Source: Xaviernesmea oryzae
GTDB taxonomy: Bacteria; Pseudomonadota; Alphaproteobacteria; Rhizobiales; Rhizobiaceae
Length of the DNA stretch: 64,000 nucleotides
Direction of reading: 5' to 3'
Assembly: GCF_900109605.1 (NCBI RefSeq)
Contig: NZ_FOAM01000003.1
Coordinates: 334,644-398,643 of the forward strand
The notes under the pieces are model-generated. The model was not told the DNA's origin. It searched no databases and saw nothing but the letters and a program-made list of their open reading frames with translations. Every line of letters begins with the position of its first letter. Position 1 is the first letter of the stretch. Both the position numbers and the translations under genes were made by a program. Of the stretch, positions 45,562 to 54,352 are shown in pieces.

Positions 45562-46452
45562 TCAGGCGCTGCCGCCCCGCGCGCGTAGCGCCTCCTCCAG
45601 CGCCCGCTTGACGCTGTCCTTTGCCGGCGCCGTGCGGGTGAGAATCTCCTGGGCTTTCAGGAAATCCAGCACACGAAACCGTCCGACGTCAGGGCGCACC
45701 ATGAAGGTCGGCGGCGCGGCGCGGCTCTTCATGCCGATGATCGCCTGCATCATCAGCTGCGTCGCGCCGAACATGACGTCCATGCGGCCGGGCACGGTGG
45801 TGCCATCGCCCTCCGGCCCGCCAACGACATCTACGCCGATGACGATTTCTGCCTTATCCGTGAGCTGATCGAAGGGAACGGGATTGACGATGCCGCCATC
45901 GATCATCACGCGGCCCTCGACGCGCACCGGCTGAAACACGCCCGGAATGGCGGCAGAGGCGGCAATGGCCTGACGAAGATCGCCTTTGGTGAGACCGATT
46001 TCCGTTTGCGCATAGTAATCCGTGGCGACGACGATCAGAGGGATCGCCAGATCCTCGAAACGGCGCGGGATGGTCTCCGGCAGAAAGCCTTCAAGCACGC
46101 GTTCGAGCGAGTAGGGCCCGAGACCGAAAGTCCCGCTCATCATCTCGGCAAAGCTGGTGGGTCTGAGCCGCCAGAGACGGGCAATGACATCCGCCCGCCG
46201 ACCGACGGTGGCCAGCGCCACCTCGCGGATCTCGGCGCCGCGCATGCCCGCAGCCATGGCCGCCCCCATGATCGCGCCGATGGAGGAGCCCGCGATGATG
46301 AAGGGCTTAATCCCCATCTCGTCCAGCGCCTCGATCACGTGAATATGCGCAAGCCCCCGTGCCCCACCGCCGCCGAAGGCAAGGCCGATGCGGGGAGCCG
46401 GTGAATTCACACCCTCTGCAGGCCTTGGCTGCAGATGCGCAGCGTCATGCAT
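45562..46452 (-). CDS. Patatin-like phospholipase (RssA type)
   Basis: This 296-residue patatin-domain protein has the oxyanion loop GGGGARG (27-33), the nucleophile Ser57 in GSSIG and the catalytic Asp185 in DGG. It is a Ser-Asp dyad acyl hydrolase acting on phospholipids or acyl-CoA. The size and lack of a signal peptide fit cytoplasmic RssA/YlbK-type proteins. The ATG at 46450-46452 follows AAGGA; ten extra upstream codons lack a ribosome site. Confidence 0.9.
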   Translation of the reverse strand: MHDAAHLQPRPAEGVNSPAPRIGLAFGGGGARGLAHIHVIEALDEMGIKPFIIAGSSIGAIMGAAMAAGMRGAEIREVALATVGRRADVIARLWRLRPTSFAEMMSGTFGLGPYSLERVLEGFLPETIPRRFEDLAIPLIVVATDYYAQTEIGLTKGDLRQAIAASAAIPGVFQPVRVEGRVMIDGGIVNPVPFDQLTDKAEIVIGVDVVGGPEGDGTTVPGRMDVMFGATQLMMQAIIGMKSRAAPPTFMVRPDVGRFRVLDFLKAQEILTRTAPAKDSVKRALEEALRARGGSA

Positions 46453-46521
46453 GGTGGCGATCCTTCTGCTGCAGCGGTTCAATCAAGCCAGAGAGGACGA
46501 TGGTTCTTTTCAAGAAGGGCA

Positions 46522-46986
46522 TCAACCCCTAGGCAGGCGCAATGCGATGAAGGCATAGGCCTCATGGAAGATCGGATGCCAGTCGTCATCAAGCTGGCTC
46601 TCCAGAGGGTGCCAGAAGAAGGAAAAACGCTGACCGCCATCATCCTGAGTGTCATGGTGCCAAGCTTCCGGCAGATCATCCGCCCGCCACGCGAAGACGT
46701 GCCACAGAGTATTGCAATTGATGATTCTGCAGGTGCCGAGATCGATGGGATCGGACTGCATCGTCAGTCCGCTTTCCTCCCAAAGCTCCCTTGCCGCTGC
46801 GCGCAGGGGCGCCTCGCCGGGCTCGATGGTTCCCTTGACGAACTGCTTGCCGGCCAGTGGATGGCAGAAGGCGAGAAGCTCGATCTTGCCTCCACGCCGT
46901 CTGTAGACGACCGGGCAAGCCTTTTCGACGATGCTCATGGAGGGAGGAGGACCCGGCATGAGGCGATTGTCAATGCCGCTGCTCAT
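46522..46986 (-). CDS. Nudix hydrolase
   Basis: A complete Nudix box is present, GX5EX7REUXEEXGU, read as GTIEPGE, seven residues, then RELWEESGL, in a protein of about 154 residues. These enzymes hydrolyse nucleoside diphosphates linked to another group. The substrate is unknown; the short protein resembles diadenosine polyphosphate or dNTP-type clean-up enzymes. Several starts are possible; I give the ATG at 46984-46986, and Met17 (SIVEKACPVVYR) would retain the whole domain. It lies between patatin and rsmD, all on the minus strand. Confidence 0.85.
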   Translation of the reverse strand: MSSGIDNRLMPGPPPSMSIVEKACPVVYRRRGGKIELLAFCHPLAGKQFVKGTIEPGEAPLRAAARELWEESGLTMQSDPIDLGTCRIINCNTLWHVFAWRADDLPEAWHHDTQDDGGQRFSFFWHPLESQLDDDWHPIFHEAYAFIALRLPRG

Positions 46987-47041
46987 CACAAACGATCCGG
47001 CTTGAGCTCCTTACCGCCTGAGCTTGGCGGCATCGCTTCAT

Positions 47042-47602
47042 TCAAGCCGAGCCGAAACGATAGAAATGCATACGAGTATCGCCGAAGGTGCGAACCTCCA
47101 GCGCCCGGAAGGGCTCCGGCAGGATCGGGGTAACATCGGCGTGCTCTTCGAGGATCGCCAGCGCGCCCTCGACCAGCCAGCCGCCTTTCAGCGCGGCACC
47201 GAGCGCCTTTTCACCGAGCCCCTTTCCGTAAGGCGGATCGGCGAAGACAAAATCGAAAGGCTCCAGCGTGCCGATCGGACCAAGGTCGGTGGCATCCCGA
47301 CGATAGATGCGGGTATGGCCCGTCAGGCCCAGGGCCTCGACATTGGTGCGCAGAAGCCCGCGCCCCTCGGCGCTGAGCTCCACGAAATGGGCATAGCGGC
47401 AGCCGCGCGAGATCGCCTCCAGCCCCACCGCGCCGGTGCCTGCGAAGAGCTCCAGCATACGCGTGCCGTCGATCGCCTCGGGATAGGCATGGGCGAGGAT
47501 GTTGAAGAGGCTTTCGCGCGTGCGGTCGGAGGTGGGACGAATCGCATCCGTCCTCGGCGCCTCCAGCGCGCGGCCACGAAACGTGCCGCCGACGATCCGC
47601 AT
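47042..47602 (-). CDS. rsmD: 16S rRNA (guanine966-N2)-methyltransferase
   Basis: RsmD methylates G966 of 16S rRNA. The 186-residue protein has the family N terminus MRIVGGTFRGRALEAP, then RPTSDRTRESLFNIL, the SAM loop LELFAGTGAVGLEA and the catalytic motif DPPYGKG. It begins 5 bases after the pseudouridine synthase stop, so the two RNA-modification genes form one operon. Confidence 0.95.
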   Translation of the reverse strand: MRIVGGTFRGRALEAPRTDAIRPTSDRTRESLFNILAHAYPEAIDGTRMLELFAGTGAVGLEAISRGCRYAHFVELSAEGRGLLRTNVEALGLTGHTRIYRRDATDLGPIGTLEPFDFVFADPPYGKGLGEKALGAALKGGWLVEGALAILEEHADVTPILPEPFRALEVRTFGDTRMHFYRFGSA

Positions 47603-47607
47603 CGCGC

Positions 47608-49743
47608 TTAGCCCTTGCGGCCGCGCGGGGCGCCACCCGGCCTGCCGCCGAACGAGCCTCCGCCACCGGAACGGCCACCGGGCTTTCCGCCCCCTGGCTT
47701 TCCACCGCCCGGTTTGCCGCCAAAGGACTTGCCGCCGCTCGGTTTGCCACCAAAGGGCTTGCCGCCCGGAGCGCCATCGCTCTTGCGGCCGAAAGGCTTC
47801 TGCGTGGCTGAACGCGGCTTGCCGCCCTCGCCGCCAAAATTTCCGCCCGGCTTGCCTGCGCCGCGATTGCCAAAGGGCCGGTCGCCGCCTGTACGAGCGC
47901 CACCGGACCTGTCACCGCCGGAACGGTCGCCAAAGGACTTGTCGCCGAAGGACCGCCCTTTTCGTTCGCCGCCACCGTCACGGCCGCCGCCATCGCGTCC
48001 ACCACCACCGCGGAAGCCACGGTTCGGGCGCTCACGATCACCGGAATCGCGCGGCGAACGCTCGCCGCGCGGCCCACCGCCGTCGCGGCCTCGGCCACGC
48101 CCGCCGAAATCGTCATCACCGGGCTTGTTTTCGGCGCGAATCCATTCGCCCTCGTCGTCGCGTGCCTTGAGCACGCGTGGACCAGCCGGCGGCCGGCGGT
48201 CAGAAAAACCCGTGGAACCCTTGCTGTCGGGATCGAACTTGCGGGTGCCGGCGGACTTGCCGCCATCGGCCGTGCGGCCAAAGCGCTTGCCGCGCGGGAT
48301 ATCGTCACGGCGCAGCGGCTTGTCGGCGCCACCCTCATCCCCACCCTTTTCCGTGACCGGACGCGCACCGGGCGCCATCCAGACATTGGAGCGCCGGGTT
48401 GAGCTCAAGGGTTCGCGCTTGGGCTTGCGCGGCGGCTTGTCTCCATCACGGCCCTCGTCGCCACGGCTGTCCCGGCCCCGCCCCTGTGGACCGCGCCCTT
48501 GCGTGCGCGGCTTGGTGTCGAGACGGGCAAGCAGACGCTCGCGCCGCTCCACCGGCTTTTCCCACCGCGTGTTCTCCGGCTCGGCCTTTTCGGCCTTCTC
48601 CGGCGCGCCATGGTCAAAAAGCGGCGCCTCGAAATTGGCCTTTGCATCCTCGATCAGCCTGGGGCCGAGCTGGTCGCGCAGCGTGCGGCCGCGAATTTCC
48701 TGAACGGCGCCCTCGGGCAGATCGCCGAGCTGGAACGGGCCATAGGAGACACGGATCAGCCGGTTGACATCCAGGCCGAGCGCGCCGAGCACGTTCTTGA
48801 TCTCGCGGTTCTTGCCTTCGCGCAGGCCCATGCTGATCCAGACATTCGAGCCTTGGACCTTGTCCAGCGTCGCCTCGATCGCGCCGTAGAGCACGCCATC
48901 GACGGCGATACCGTCCTTCAGCGTGTCGAGCTGCGCCTGTTCGATCGTGCCATGGGCGCGCACGCGGTAGCGGCGCAGCCAGCCCGTGGTCGGCAGTTCC
49001 AGCACCCGGGCAAGGCCGCCGTCATTGGTCAGCAGCAACAGGCCTTCGGTGTTGATGTCGAGACGGCCGATCGACAGAACACGCGGCAGGTCGTCCGGCA
49101 GACGGTCGAACACGGTGGGCCGGCCTTCCGGATCGGAATTGGTCGTCACCAGGCCGGCAGGCTTGTGGTAGATCCACAGCCGGGTCCGCTCCGGCCCGCG
49201 CACCGGCTGGCCATCCACCTCGATCTCGTCGGAGAGGGTGACATTGACCACGGGCGTTTCGAGCACCACGCCGTTCAGCCGCACGCGGCCTTCCATGATC
49301 ATGCGCTCGATATCCCGGCGGGAGGCGACGCCTGCACGCGCCAGCACCTTGGAAATGCGCTTGGGCTCTTCGGCGCCGACACGGGCGCCCTCGGCGCTGC
49401 CGACGCGGGCGGCATCCTTGCTGCGGCCCGTCGCGGGACGAGCGGCAGACTTGACGGCAGCGGACTTGCCGGCCGGGCGCTCGCCCCTGTCGGCTGACGC
49501 GCCGGCGGATTTGGCGCGCGGCTTTAAGCCGGCAGCCTTGTCACCCTGGCTCCGGTCGCCTTGGCTCTTGTCGCCATAGCTGCGGTCGCCATCGGCCTTC
49601 GCCTTGAAGCCGCCGCTCTTGAAACCACCGCCTTTGAAACCAGCTGGCTTGTCGCCGGGCTTCTTGCTGAATTTGCTGCCCGAGGGCCCGCGCGCGCCGG
49701 TGGGCTTGCCGCCCGGGCGCTGCGGCTTATCATTCTTTGTCAT
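47608..49743 (-). CDS. rluB: RluB/RsuA-family pseudouridine synthase with long disordered tails
   Basis: This 711-residue protein has a conventional core: an S4 RNA-binding domain (about 127-175, KRISKVLARAGVASRRDIERMI), then the pseudouridine synthase domain (about 186-365) with catalytic Asp229 in GRLDINTEG, LREGKNREIKNVL and the final RISYGPF-like segment. The core suggests modification of 23S rRNA (RluB) or a similar site. Around it lie a Lys/Gly/Ser-rich N-terminal extension of about 125 residues and a C-terminal tail of about 335 residues rich in RG, GGK, DRG and GGKPF repeats. The core is normal for the family; E. coli RluB is less than half this length. It is divergent from tadA. Confidence 0.9.
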   Translation of the reverse strand: MTKNDKPQRPGGKPTGARGPSGSKFSKKPGDKPAGFKGGGFKSGGFKAKADGDRSYGDKSQGDRSQGDKAAGLKPRAKSAGASADRGERPAGKSAAVKSAARPATGRSKDAARVGSAEGARVGAEEPKRISKVLARAGVASRRDIERMIMEGRVRLNGVVLETPVVNVTLSDEIEVDGQPVRGPERTRLWIYHKPAGLVTTNSDPEGRPTVFDRLPDDLPRVLSIGRLDINTEGLLLLTNDGGLARVLELPTTGWLRRYRVRAHGTIEQAQLDTLKDGIAVDGVLYGAIEATLDKVQGSNVWISMGLREGKNREIKNVLGALGLDVNRLIRVSYGPFQLGDLPEGAVQEIRGRTLRDQLGPRLIEDAKANFEAPLFDHGAPEKAEKAEPENTRWEKPVERRERLLARLDTKPRTQGRGPQGRGRDSRGDEGRDGDKPPRKPKREPLSSTRRSNVWMAPGARPVTEKGGDEGGADKPLRRDDIPRGKRFGRTADGGKSAGTRKFDPDSKGSTGFSDRRPPAGPRVLKARDDEGEWIRAENKPGDDDFGGRGRGRDGGGPRGERSPRDSGDRERPNRGFRGGGGRDGGGRDGGGERKGRSFGDKSFGDRSGGDRSGGARTGGDRPFGNRGAGKPGGNFGGEGGKPRSATQKPFGRKSDGAPGGKPFGGKPSGGKSFGGKPGGGKPGGGKPGGRSGGGGSFGGRPGGAPRGRKG

Positions 49744-49827
49744 TTGTGTTGCCTATCGTTTGATGCTCTCCTATCAGGTCGCAACCGGCGGGTTAAGAGG
49801 AAATTCATCGCCATGCGGAGCGGCTTC

Positions 49828-50256
49828 ATGGATCGCGCCTTGCAGCAGGCCCTTGCGGCCGGACAGCGCGGCGAGGTGCCGGTCGGCGCAGTGGTGGTTC
49901 TGGACGGACGCATCATCGCCGAGGCCGGAAACCGAACGCGCGAAAAGCGCGATGTCACCGCCCATGCGGAGATCGAGGCGATCCGCCAGGCCGCACGGGT
50001 GCTCGATGCCGAGCGGCTCAATGGCGCCGATCTCTATGTGACGCTGGAGCCTTGCGCCATGTGCGCGGCGGCAATCTCCTTTGCCCGTATCCGGCGGCTT
50101 TATTATGGGGCGGAGGATGTGAAGGGCGGCGCGGTCGACAATGGTCCGCGCTTTTATGCGCAGGCCACCTGCCACCATGCGCCCGAGGTCTACTCCGGGC
50201 TCGCGGGGGAGGACGCGGCCCGGCTGCTCACCGATTTTTTCGGCCAGCGGCGCTGA
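49828..50256 (+). CDS. tadA: tRNA adenosine(34) deaminase
   Basis: TadA converts A34 to inosine in tRNA-Arg(ACG). The 142-residue zinc deaminase has GEVPVGAVVV, TAHAEIEAI (His46 zinc ligand, Glu48 proton shuttle) and the PCAMCAAA pair (Cys76, Cys79), followed by ISFARIRRLYYGAED. The ATG at 49828 has GGAG seven bases upstream; another ATG 15 bases earlier is possible. An upstream in-frame extension to 49561 reads antisense to the pseudouridine synthase and is rejected. Confidence 0.94.
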   Translation: MDRALQQALAAGQRGEVPVGAVVVLDGRIIAEAGNRTREKRDVTAHAEIEAIRQAARVLDAERLNGADLYVTLEPCAMCAAAISFARIRRLYYGAEDVKGGAVDNGPRFYAQATCHHAPEVYSGLAGEDAARLLTDFFGQRR

Positions 50257-50334
50257 GCGGACGTCGACCCTCAAGACCTGCCGGCGCATATGCCAAAACG
50301 TGAAAATTCTTCTCGTGAAAACAAAGCTTTGCGA

Positions 50335-50352
50335 TTGTCATCTGACTGACAT
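50335..50352 (+). promoter_or_regulatory. Probable Pho box upstream of afuA-type operon
   Basis: Two seven-base direct repeats, TTGTCAT and CTGACAT, are separated by four bases, giving the 11-base period of a PhoB site. Each differs from CTGTCAT/CTGTCAY at one base. A -10-like CTAAAT lies ten bases further on (50362-50367), as expected when PhoB replaces the -35 contact. It lies 74 bases before the binding-protein start. Confidence 0.68.
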
Positions 50353-50426
50353 CCGCGCTGCCTAAATCTGTGCGCACATGCTCGAGTTTCTTCTTCGCCT
50401 TAGCCTTGAGCAACAGCGAGACCCCC

Positions 50427-51416
50427 ATGATCCTGCGCTCTCTTCTTTCGCTTGCCGCCGCCTCGCTCATGGCCACGGCTGCCTTCGCCCCCGCCGCTGC
50501 GGCAGAGGACAAGCTTGTCCTTTACACCAGCCAGCCGAACACCGATGCGCAGCAGACAGCGGACGCCTTCATGGCGAAGCATCCTGGCATCAAGGTAGAA
50601 TGGGTGCGCGACGGGACGCCGAAGATCCTTGCCCGCCTGCGTGCCGAAATCGAGGCTGGTCAGCCCCAGGCCGATCTCCTGCTGATTGCCGATGTGGTGA
50701 CAATGGAGGGCTTGAAGAAGGAAGGCCGCCTGCTCGCCTATCCGCAAGCTGACATCCAGGCCTTTGACCCGGCGATCACGGACCGCGACAAGACCTATTT
50801 TTCGACGAAGCTGATCACGACAGGCATCGTTTATAACGCCAAGGCCCCGTTCGTGCCCAAAAGCTGGCAGGATCTGACGGACAAGCGGGCGCGCGGGCTC
50901 ATCGCCATGCCAAGCCCGCTCGCATCCGGCGCGGCGCTGATTCATACGGTGACGTTGACCGAAAACCTTCCCGGCGGCTGGGACTATATCAAGGCGCTTG
51001 GGACCAACGAGGCGCAGGCGAGCGGCGGCAATGGCGATGTTCTGAAAGCCGTCTCGGGCGGAGACAAGCTCTATGGCATGATCGTCGATTTCATGGCGAT
51101 CCGCGAAAAGGCCAAGGGCGCACCTGTCGATTTCGTCTTCCCGTCCGAAGGCGTGTCCGCCGTGACCGAGCCGGTGGCGATTTTGAAGACAGCGAAGAAC
51201 CCGGAGGCTGCCAAGGCCTTTGTCGATTTCCTGCTGTCGGCCGAGGGCCAGGCGCTTGAAGTAAGCCAAGGCTATATCCCAGCGCGCAACGATGTGGCCC
51301 TGCCGGCCGGCTATCCGCCGCGCGCCTCCATCAAAGTCCTGCCCTTCGATGCGGCCAAGGCTTTGAGTGAGGAAAAGGCGAACAAGGACACGTTCGCCGA
51401 CGCGATGGCGCAGTAA
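50427..51416 (+). CDS. afuA: ABC transporter periplasmic binding protein (AfuA/FbpA family)
   Basis: This 329-residue secreted solute-binding protein has a signal peptide (MILRSLLSLAAASLMATAAF, cleavage near APAAAAEDK) and the family pattern KLVLYTSQPNTDAQQTADAF, ADLLLIAD, GLIAMPSPLASG and VSAVTEPVAIL. The adjacent Tyr pair that binds Fe3+ in FbpA is not evident, so iron may not be the ligand. Related AfuA proteins bind sugar phosphates, and others in the family bind phosphonates. The Pho box upstream favours a phosphorus-containing ligand (inference). The ATG at 50427 is chosen for the signal peptide. Confidence 0.87.
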   Translation: MILRSLLSLAAASLMATAAFAPAAAAEDKLVLYTSQPNTDAQQTADAFMAKHPGIKVEWVRDGTPKILARLRAEIEAGQPQADLLLIADVVTMEGLKKEGRLLAYPQADIQAFDPAITDRDKTYFSTKLITTGIVYNAKAPFVPKSWQDLTDKRARGLIAMPSPLASGAALIHTVTLTENLPGGWDYIKALGTNEAQASGGNGDVLKAVSGGDKLYGMIVDFMAIREKAKGAPVDFVFPSEGVSAVTEPVAILKTAKNPEAAKAFVDFLLSAEGQALEVSQGYIPARNDVALPAGYPPRASIKVLPFDAAKALSEEKANKDTFADAMAQ

Positions 51417-51462
51417 AGAGGCGGCCCGGCTCCTGCGTGCCCCTCCTGCACCTGCCCGCCTG

Positions 51463-53175
51463 ATGCCAGCCCTGCAGTCGGCGCGCGGCCCGGCTCGGTC
51501 GCGAGAAGAGGTCGGCCTGCAGCTTTTGGCGGCCTTGATCCTCGTCATCGTGTCCGGGCTCACGCTGCTGCCGATGGGCCGTCTCGCTCTGGTCGCCCTC
51601 GCGCCCGGCGGCGAGATCGATCTTGCCGGATGTCTTGCCCGCATCGCCCGGCCGGCCGCCTGGAGGGCGCTGGTGAATACGCTGGATACGGCGTTCTTCG
51701 GCGCCTTTGCCGCGCTTGCCCTGGGCGTGCCCCTCACACTGGCCGCCGCGCTGACCGATGTGCCGGGCCGCCGCGCGCTCGGCTATTGCATCATCCTGCC
51801 GCTGATGATCGCGCCGCAGGTGACCGCCATCGCCTGGCTGCATCTGTTCGGACCGTCAAGCACGCTGCTGCAGCTCCTCCATCTCGCTCCGGCCGCCGGC
51901 ACACGAAATCCGATGCTTGGGCGCAGCGGCATCATCCTGCTCTACGCCGTGCAGCATGCGCCCATCGTGTTCATCACGCTGCGTGCCGGCCTGGCGCAAG
52001 TGCCGCGTGATCTCGTGGAGGCCGCGCGCTCCAGCGGCGCGCGGCCGCACCGGGTTCTCGCCACCATCATCCTGCCGCTCCTCCGGCCCTATCTGGCAGC
52101 AGGCTTCTCGCTGGCCTTTATCTCCGGCATCGGCAATTTCGGCATTCCCGCCTTGCTCGGCATGCCGGTCAACTATCTGACGCTGTCGACGCTGATCTAC
52201 CAAAAGCTTTCCAGCGCCGGGCCGGACGTGCTGCCGGATGTGGCGGCCCTGTCACTGATCGTCGCACTCGCCTCCCTCGCTGGAATCGGCCTGCAAAAGA
52301 TCGCGACGGGCCGGAAAACACGCCATGTCACGGCCGGTCCTGCCGCGCAGCTCGCGCTTGGCCGCTGGCGGCTTCCAGTGGGAATTTCCGTTTGGGCGGT
52401 CATGGTGCTGATCCTCGGCCTGCCCGCCCTTGCGCTCGTCGCCACCTCGCTCATCCCGACCTTCGGCGTGCCGCTGAGCGCGGCGACGGTGACGCTGGAC
52501 AATTATGCGGAGGTGCTGTTTCGCCAGGCATCGACCACGCGCGCCTTCACCAACTCCTTCCTCATGTCGGCGAGCGCAGCACTGCTGCTGGCCGGCTTCG
52601 CCATTCCGCTCAGCTGGTTCCTGCGCCGCTGGCCGAAGCGGATAGCGGCATGGATCGATAGCGCGATCGACCTGCCCTATGCGCTGCCCGGCATCGTGCT
52701 GGCGATCGCGGCGATCCTCCTGTTCTTAAAGCCGCTTCCGCTCATCGGCAGCCTTTATGCAACGCCATGGATCATTCTGATCGCCTATCTCATGCGGTTC
52801 CTGGCACTGGCGAACAAGCCGGTCAGCACCGCGCTCGCGCAGGTTCCGCCGGCCCTGGACGAGGCGGCGGCGGCTAGCGGCGCGCGCCCGCTGACGCGGC
52901 TTGCCACCATCAGCGCGCCGCTTACCCTGCCCGCGGCGATCGCCGGGGCGCTGCTCGTCTTCATGAGCGCCTTCAACGAACTGACGGTTTCCGCGCTGCT
53001 CTGGTCCTCGCGCCATGAGACGCTGGGGGTCGTGCTGTTCAGCCTGGAAGAGGCCGGCCTCGGCACGCAGGCCGCCGCCATTGCCGTGACCTCGCTCGCC
53101 GTCGTCATTGCCACACTCGCTGCGATAGACCGCTTCGGCCGCCGTCTGCCGCCAGGCGTGCTGCCCTGGCGCTGA
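51463..53175 (+). CDS. ABC transporter permease, two fused FbpB-type domains
   Basis: The 570-residue permease contains two BPD-transport domains in tandem, each with an EAA-type loop: LVEAARSSGARPHRVLATIILPLLRP in the first half and LDEAAAASGARPLTRLATISAPL in the second. This is the usual layout for FbpB/AfuB-type transporters, with about twelve membrane spans. The start is uncertain; I use the ATG at 51463, 46 bases after the binding protein gene, because upstream codons read antisense-like sequence. It forms the membrane channel for the AfuA-type protein. Confidence 0.87.
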   Translation: MPALQSARGPARSREEVGLQLLAALILVIVSGLTLLPMGRLALVALAPGGEIDLAGCLARIARPAAWRALVNTLDTAFFGAFAALALGVPLTLAAALTDVPGRRALGYCIILPLMIAPQVTAIAWLHLFGPSSTLLQLLHLAPAAGTRNPMLGRSGIILLYAVQHAPIVFITLRAGLAQVPRDLVEAARSSGARPHRVLATIILPLLRPYLAAGFSLAFISGIGNFGIPALLGMPVNYLTLSTLIYQKLSSAGPDVLPDVAALSLIVALASLAGIGLQKIATGRKTRHVTAGPAAQLALGRWRLPVGISVWAVMVLILGLPALALVATSLIPTFGVPLSAATVTLDNYAEVLFRQASTTRAFTNSFLMSASAALLLAGFAIPLSWFLRRWPKRIAAWIDSAIDLPYALPGIVLAIAAILLFLKPLPLIGSLYATPWIILIAYLMRFLALANKPVSTALAQVPPALDEAAAASGARPLTRLATISAPLTLPAAIAGALLVFMSAFNELTVSALLWSSRHETLGVVLFSLEEAGLGTQAAAIAVTSLAVVIATLAAIDRFGRRLPPGVLPWR

Positions 53176-53228
53176 GACCGGCCTCAGGCTTCGTCCATGC
53201 CCTTGTCGATGGCAGCTGAGGACCTTCG

Positions 53229-54284
53229 TCAGGACGATTTTGGATCGGGCACCACCCAGGCATCGTCCACGGCGACAGAGACAGGCGAGCCCAACGCAAG
53301 CGCATGAGGCGCATCGACAACCAGCCGGCCGCCAGCAACGGCGACTTCGATTTCATATGCCGGACCGTGATAGGTCGAGCGCCTGACAAGGCCGGCGATC
53401 CCACCCGATCCTGCATCCACCAGACGCAGCGCCTCCGGCCGCAGAAGCACATCCGCCGGCCCCTGCGGCTGGCCTTGGCTGCGGGCGAAAAAGGAGGTCT
53501 GGCCGCAGATCACGCGGCTTCGGCCGGGTTCGTTCGGCGTGACCTCGGCTGAGATCACGCCGCCACGGCCGATGAAGCGGGCCACCATGCCTGTTGCGGG
53601 CGCACGATAAAGCATCTCGGGCGTGGAGAACTGCAAGAGCTTTCCGTGGTCCATCACCGCGACCCTATCGGCCAAGGCCAGCGCCTCGGCCTGATCATGC
53701 GTGACATAGACGATTGTCCGTCCGGTCGCGCGGTGAACCTGGCGGAAGGTTTCCAGCATCGCGGCGCGCAGGTGCACGTCGAGATTGGCCAGCGGCTCAT
53801 CGAAGACGATGACATCGGCTTCGGCGACAAGGCATCGGGCCAGCGCCACGCGCTGCCGCTGGCCGCCGGACAGATCCGCCGTATCGCGCGCGTCAAAGCC
53901 GCCGAGCTCGACCGTGGCCAGCGCTTCGGCCACCCGCCGCTCGATCTCGGCGCTGCCGACACCGCGCATCTTCAGGGGATAGGCGACATTGCCCGCAACG
54001 GAAAGATGCGGCCAGAGCGCATAGGACTGGAAGACGACGCCGACATTGCGCTCCTCCGGCGGCACCACGGCTCGGGCATCGCTTATGGTCCGCTCATTGA
54101 AAAGGATCCGTCCGGCATCCGGCCGCTCGAAGCCGGCAATCAGCCGCAGGAGCGTGGTCTTGCCGCAGCCGGAAGGACCGAGCAGTGCCGTGAAGGATCC
54201 GCTCGCCAGATCGAGCGAAACGGCATCCACCGCTGTTTCGCCATGAAAGGACTTGGTGATGCTCTCGATTTTGATCGGGGTCAT
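53229..54284 (-). CDS. ABC transporter ATPase (FbpC/AfuC type)
   Basis: This 351-residue ATPase has Walker A GPSGCGKTT (36-44), a Q-loop (VVFQSYALWP), the signature LSGGQ (138-142), Walker B VIVFDEP (158-164) and a C-terminal TOBE-type domain (about 260-345, VLLRPEALRL). It is the obvious partner of the permease and binding protein but lies on the opposite strand, convergent with them, and needs a separate promoter. No Pho-like repeat was identified before it. The ATG at 54282-54284 starts the conserved sequence MTPIKIESITKSFHG. Confidence 0.93.
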   Translation of the reverse strand: MTPIKIESITKSFHGETAVDAVSLDLASGSFTALLGPSGCGKTTLLRLIAGFERPDAGRILFNERTISDARAVVPPEERNVGVVFQSYALWPHLSVAGNVAYPLKMRGVGSAEIERRVAEALATVELGGFDARDTADLSGGQRQRVALARCLVAEADVIVFDEPLANLDVHLRAAMLETFRQVHRATGRTIVYVTHDQAEALALADRVAVMDHGKLLQFSTPEMLYRAPATGMVARFIGRGGVISAEVTPNEPGRSRVICGQTSFFARSQGQPQGPADVLLRPEALRLVDAGSGGIAGLVRRSTYHGPAYEIEVAVAGGRLVVDAPHALALGSPVSVAVDDAWVVPDPKSS

Positions 54285-54352
54285 GGAGGGCCTCAGGCGG
54301 CGGTTGCGGCTTTCGCGAGCCCATGCGCCAGCACAGACCCCGGCATCATGCG

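Noticed and set aside
50257..50426. Iron-responsive (Fur/Irr/RirA-like) box before the afuA-type gene
   Set aside because: No convincing palindrome or iron-responsive motif was seen; the direct repeats fit a Pho box better.
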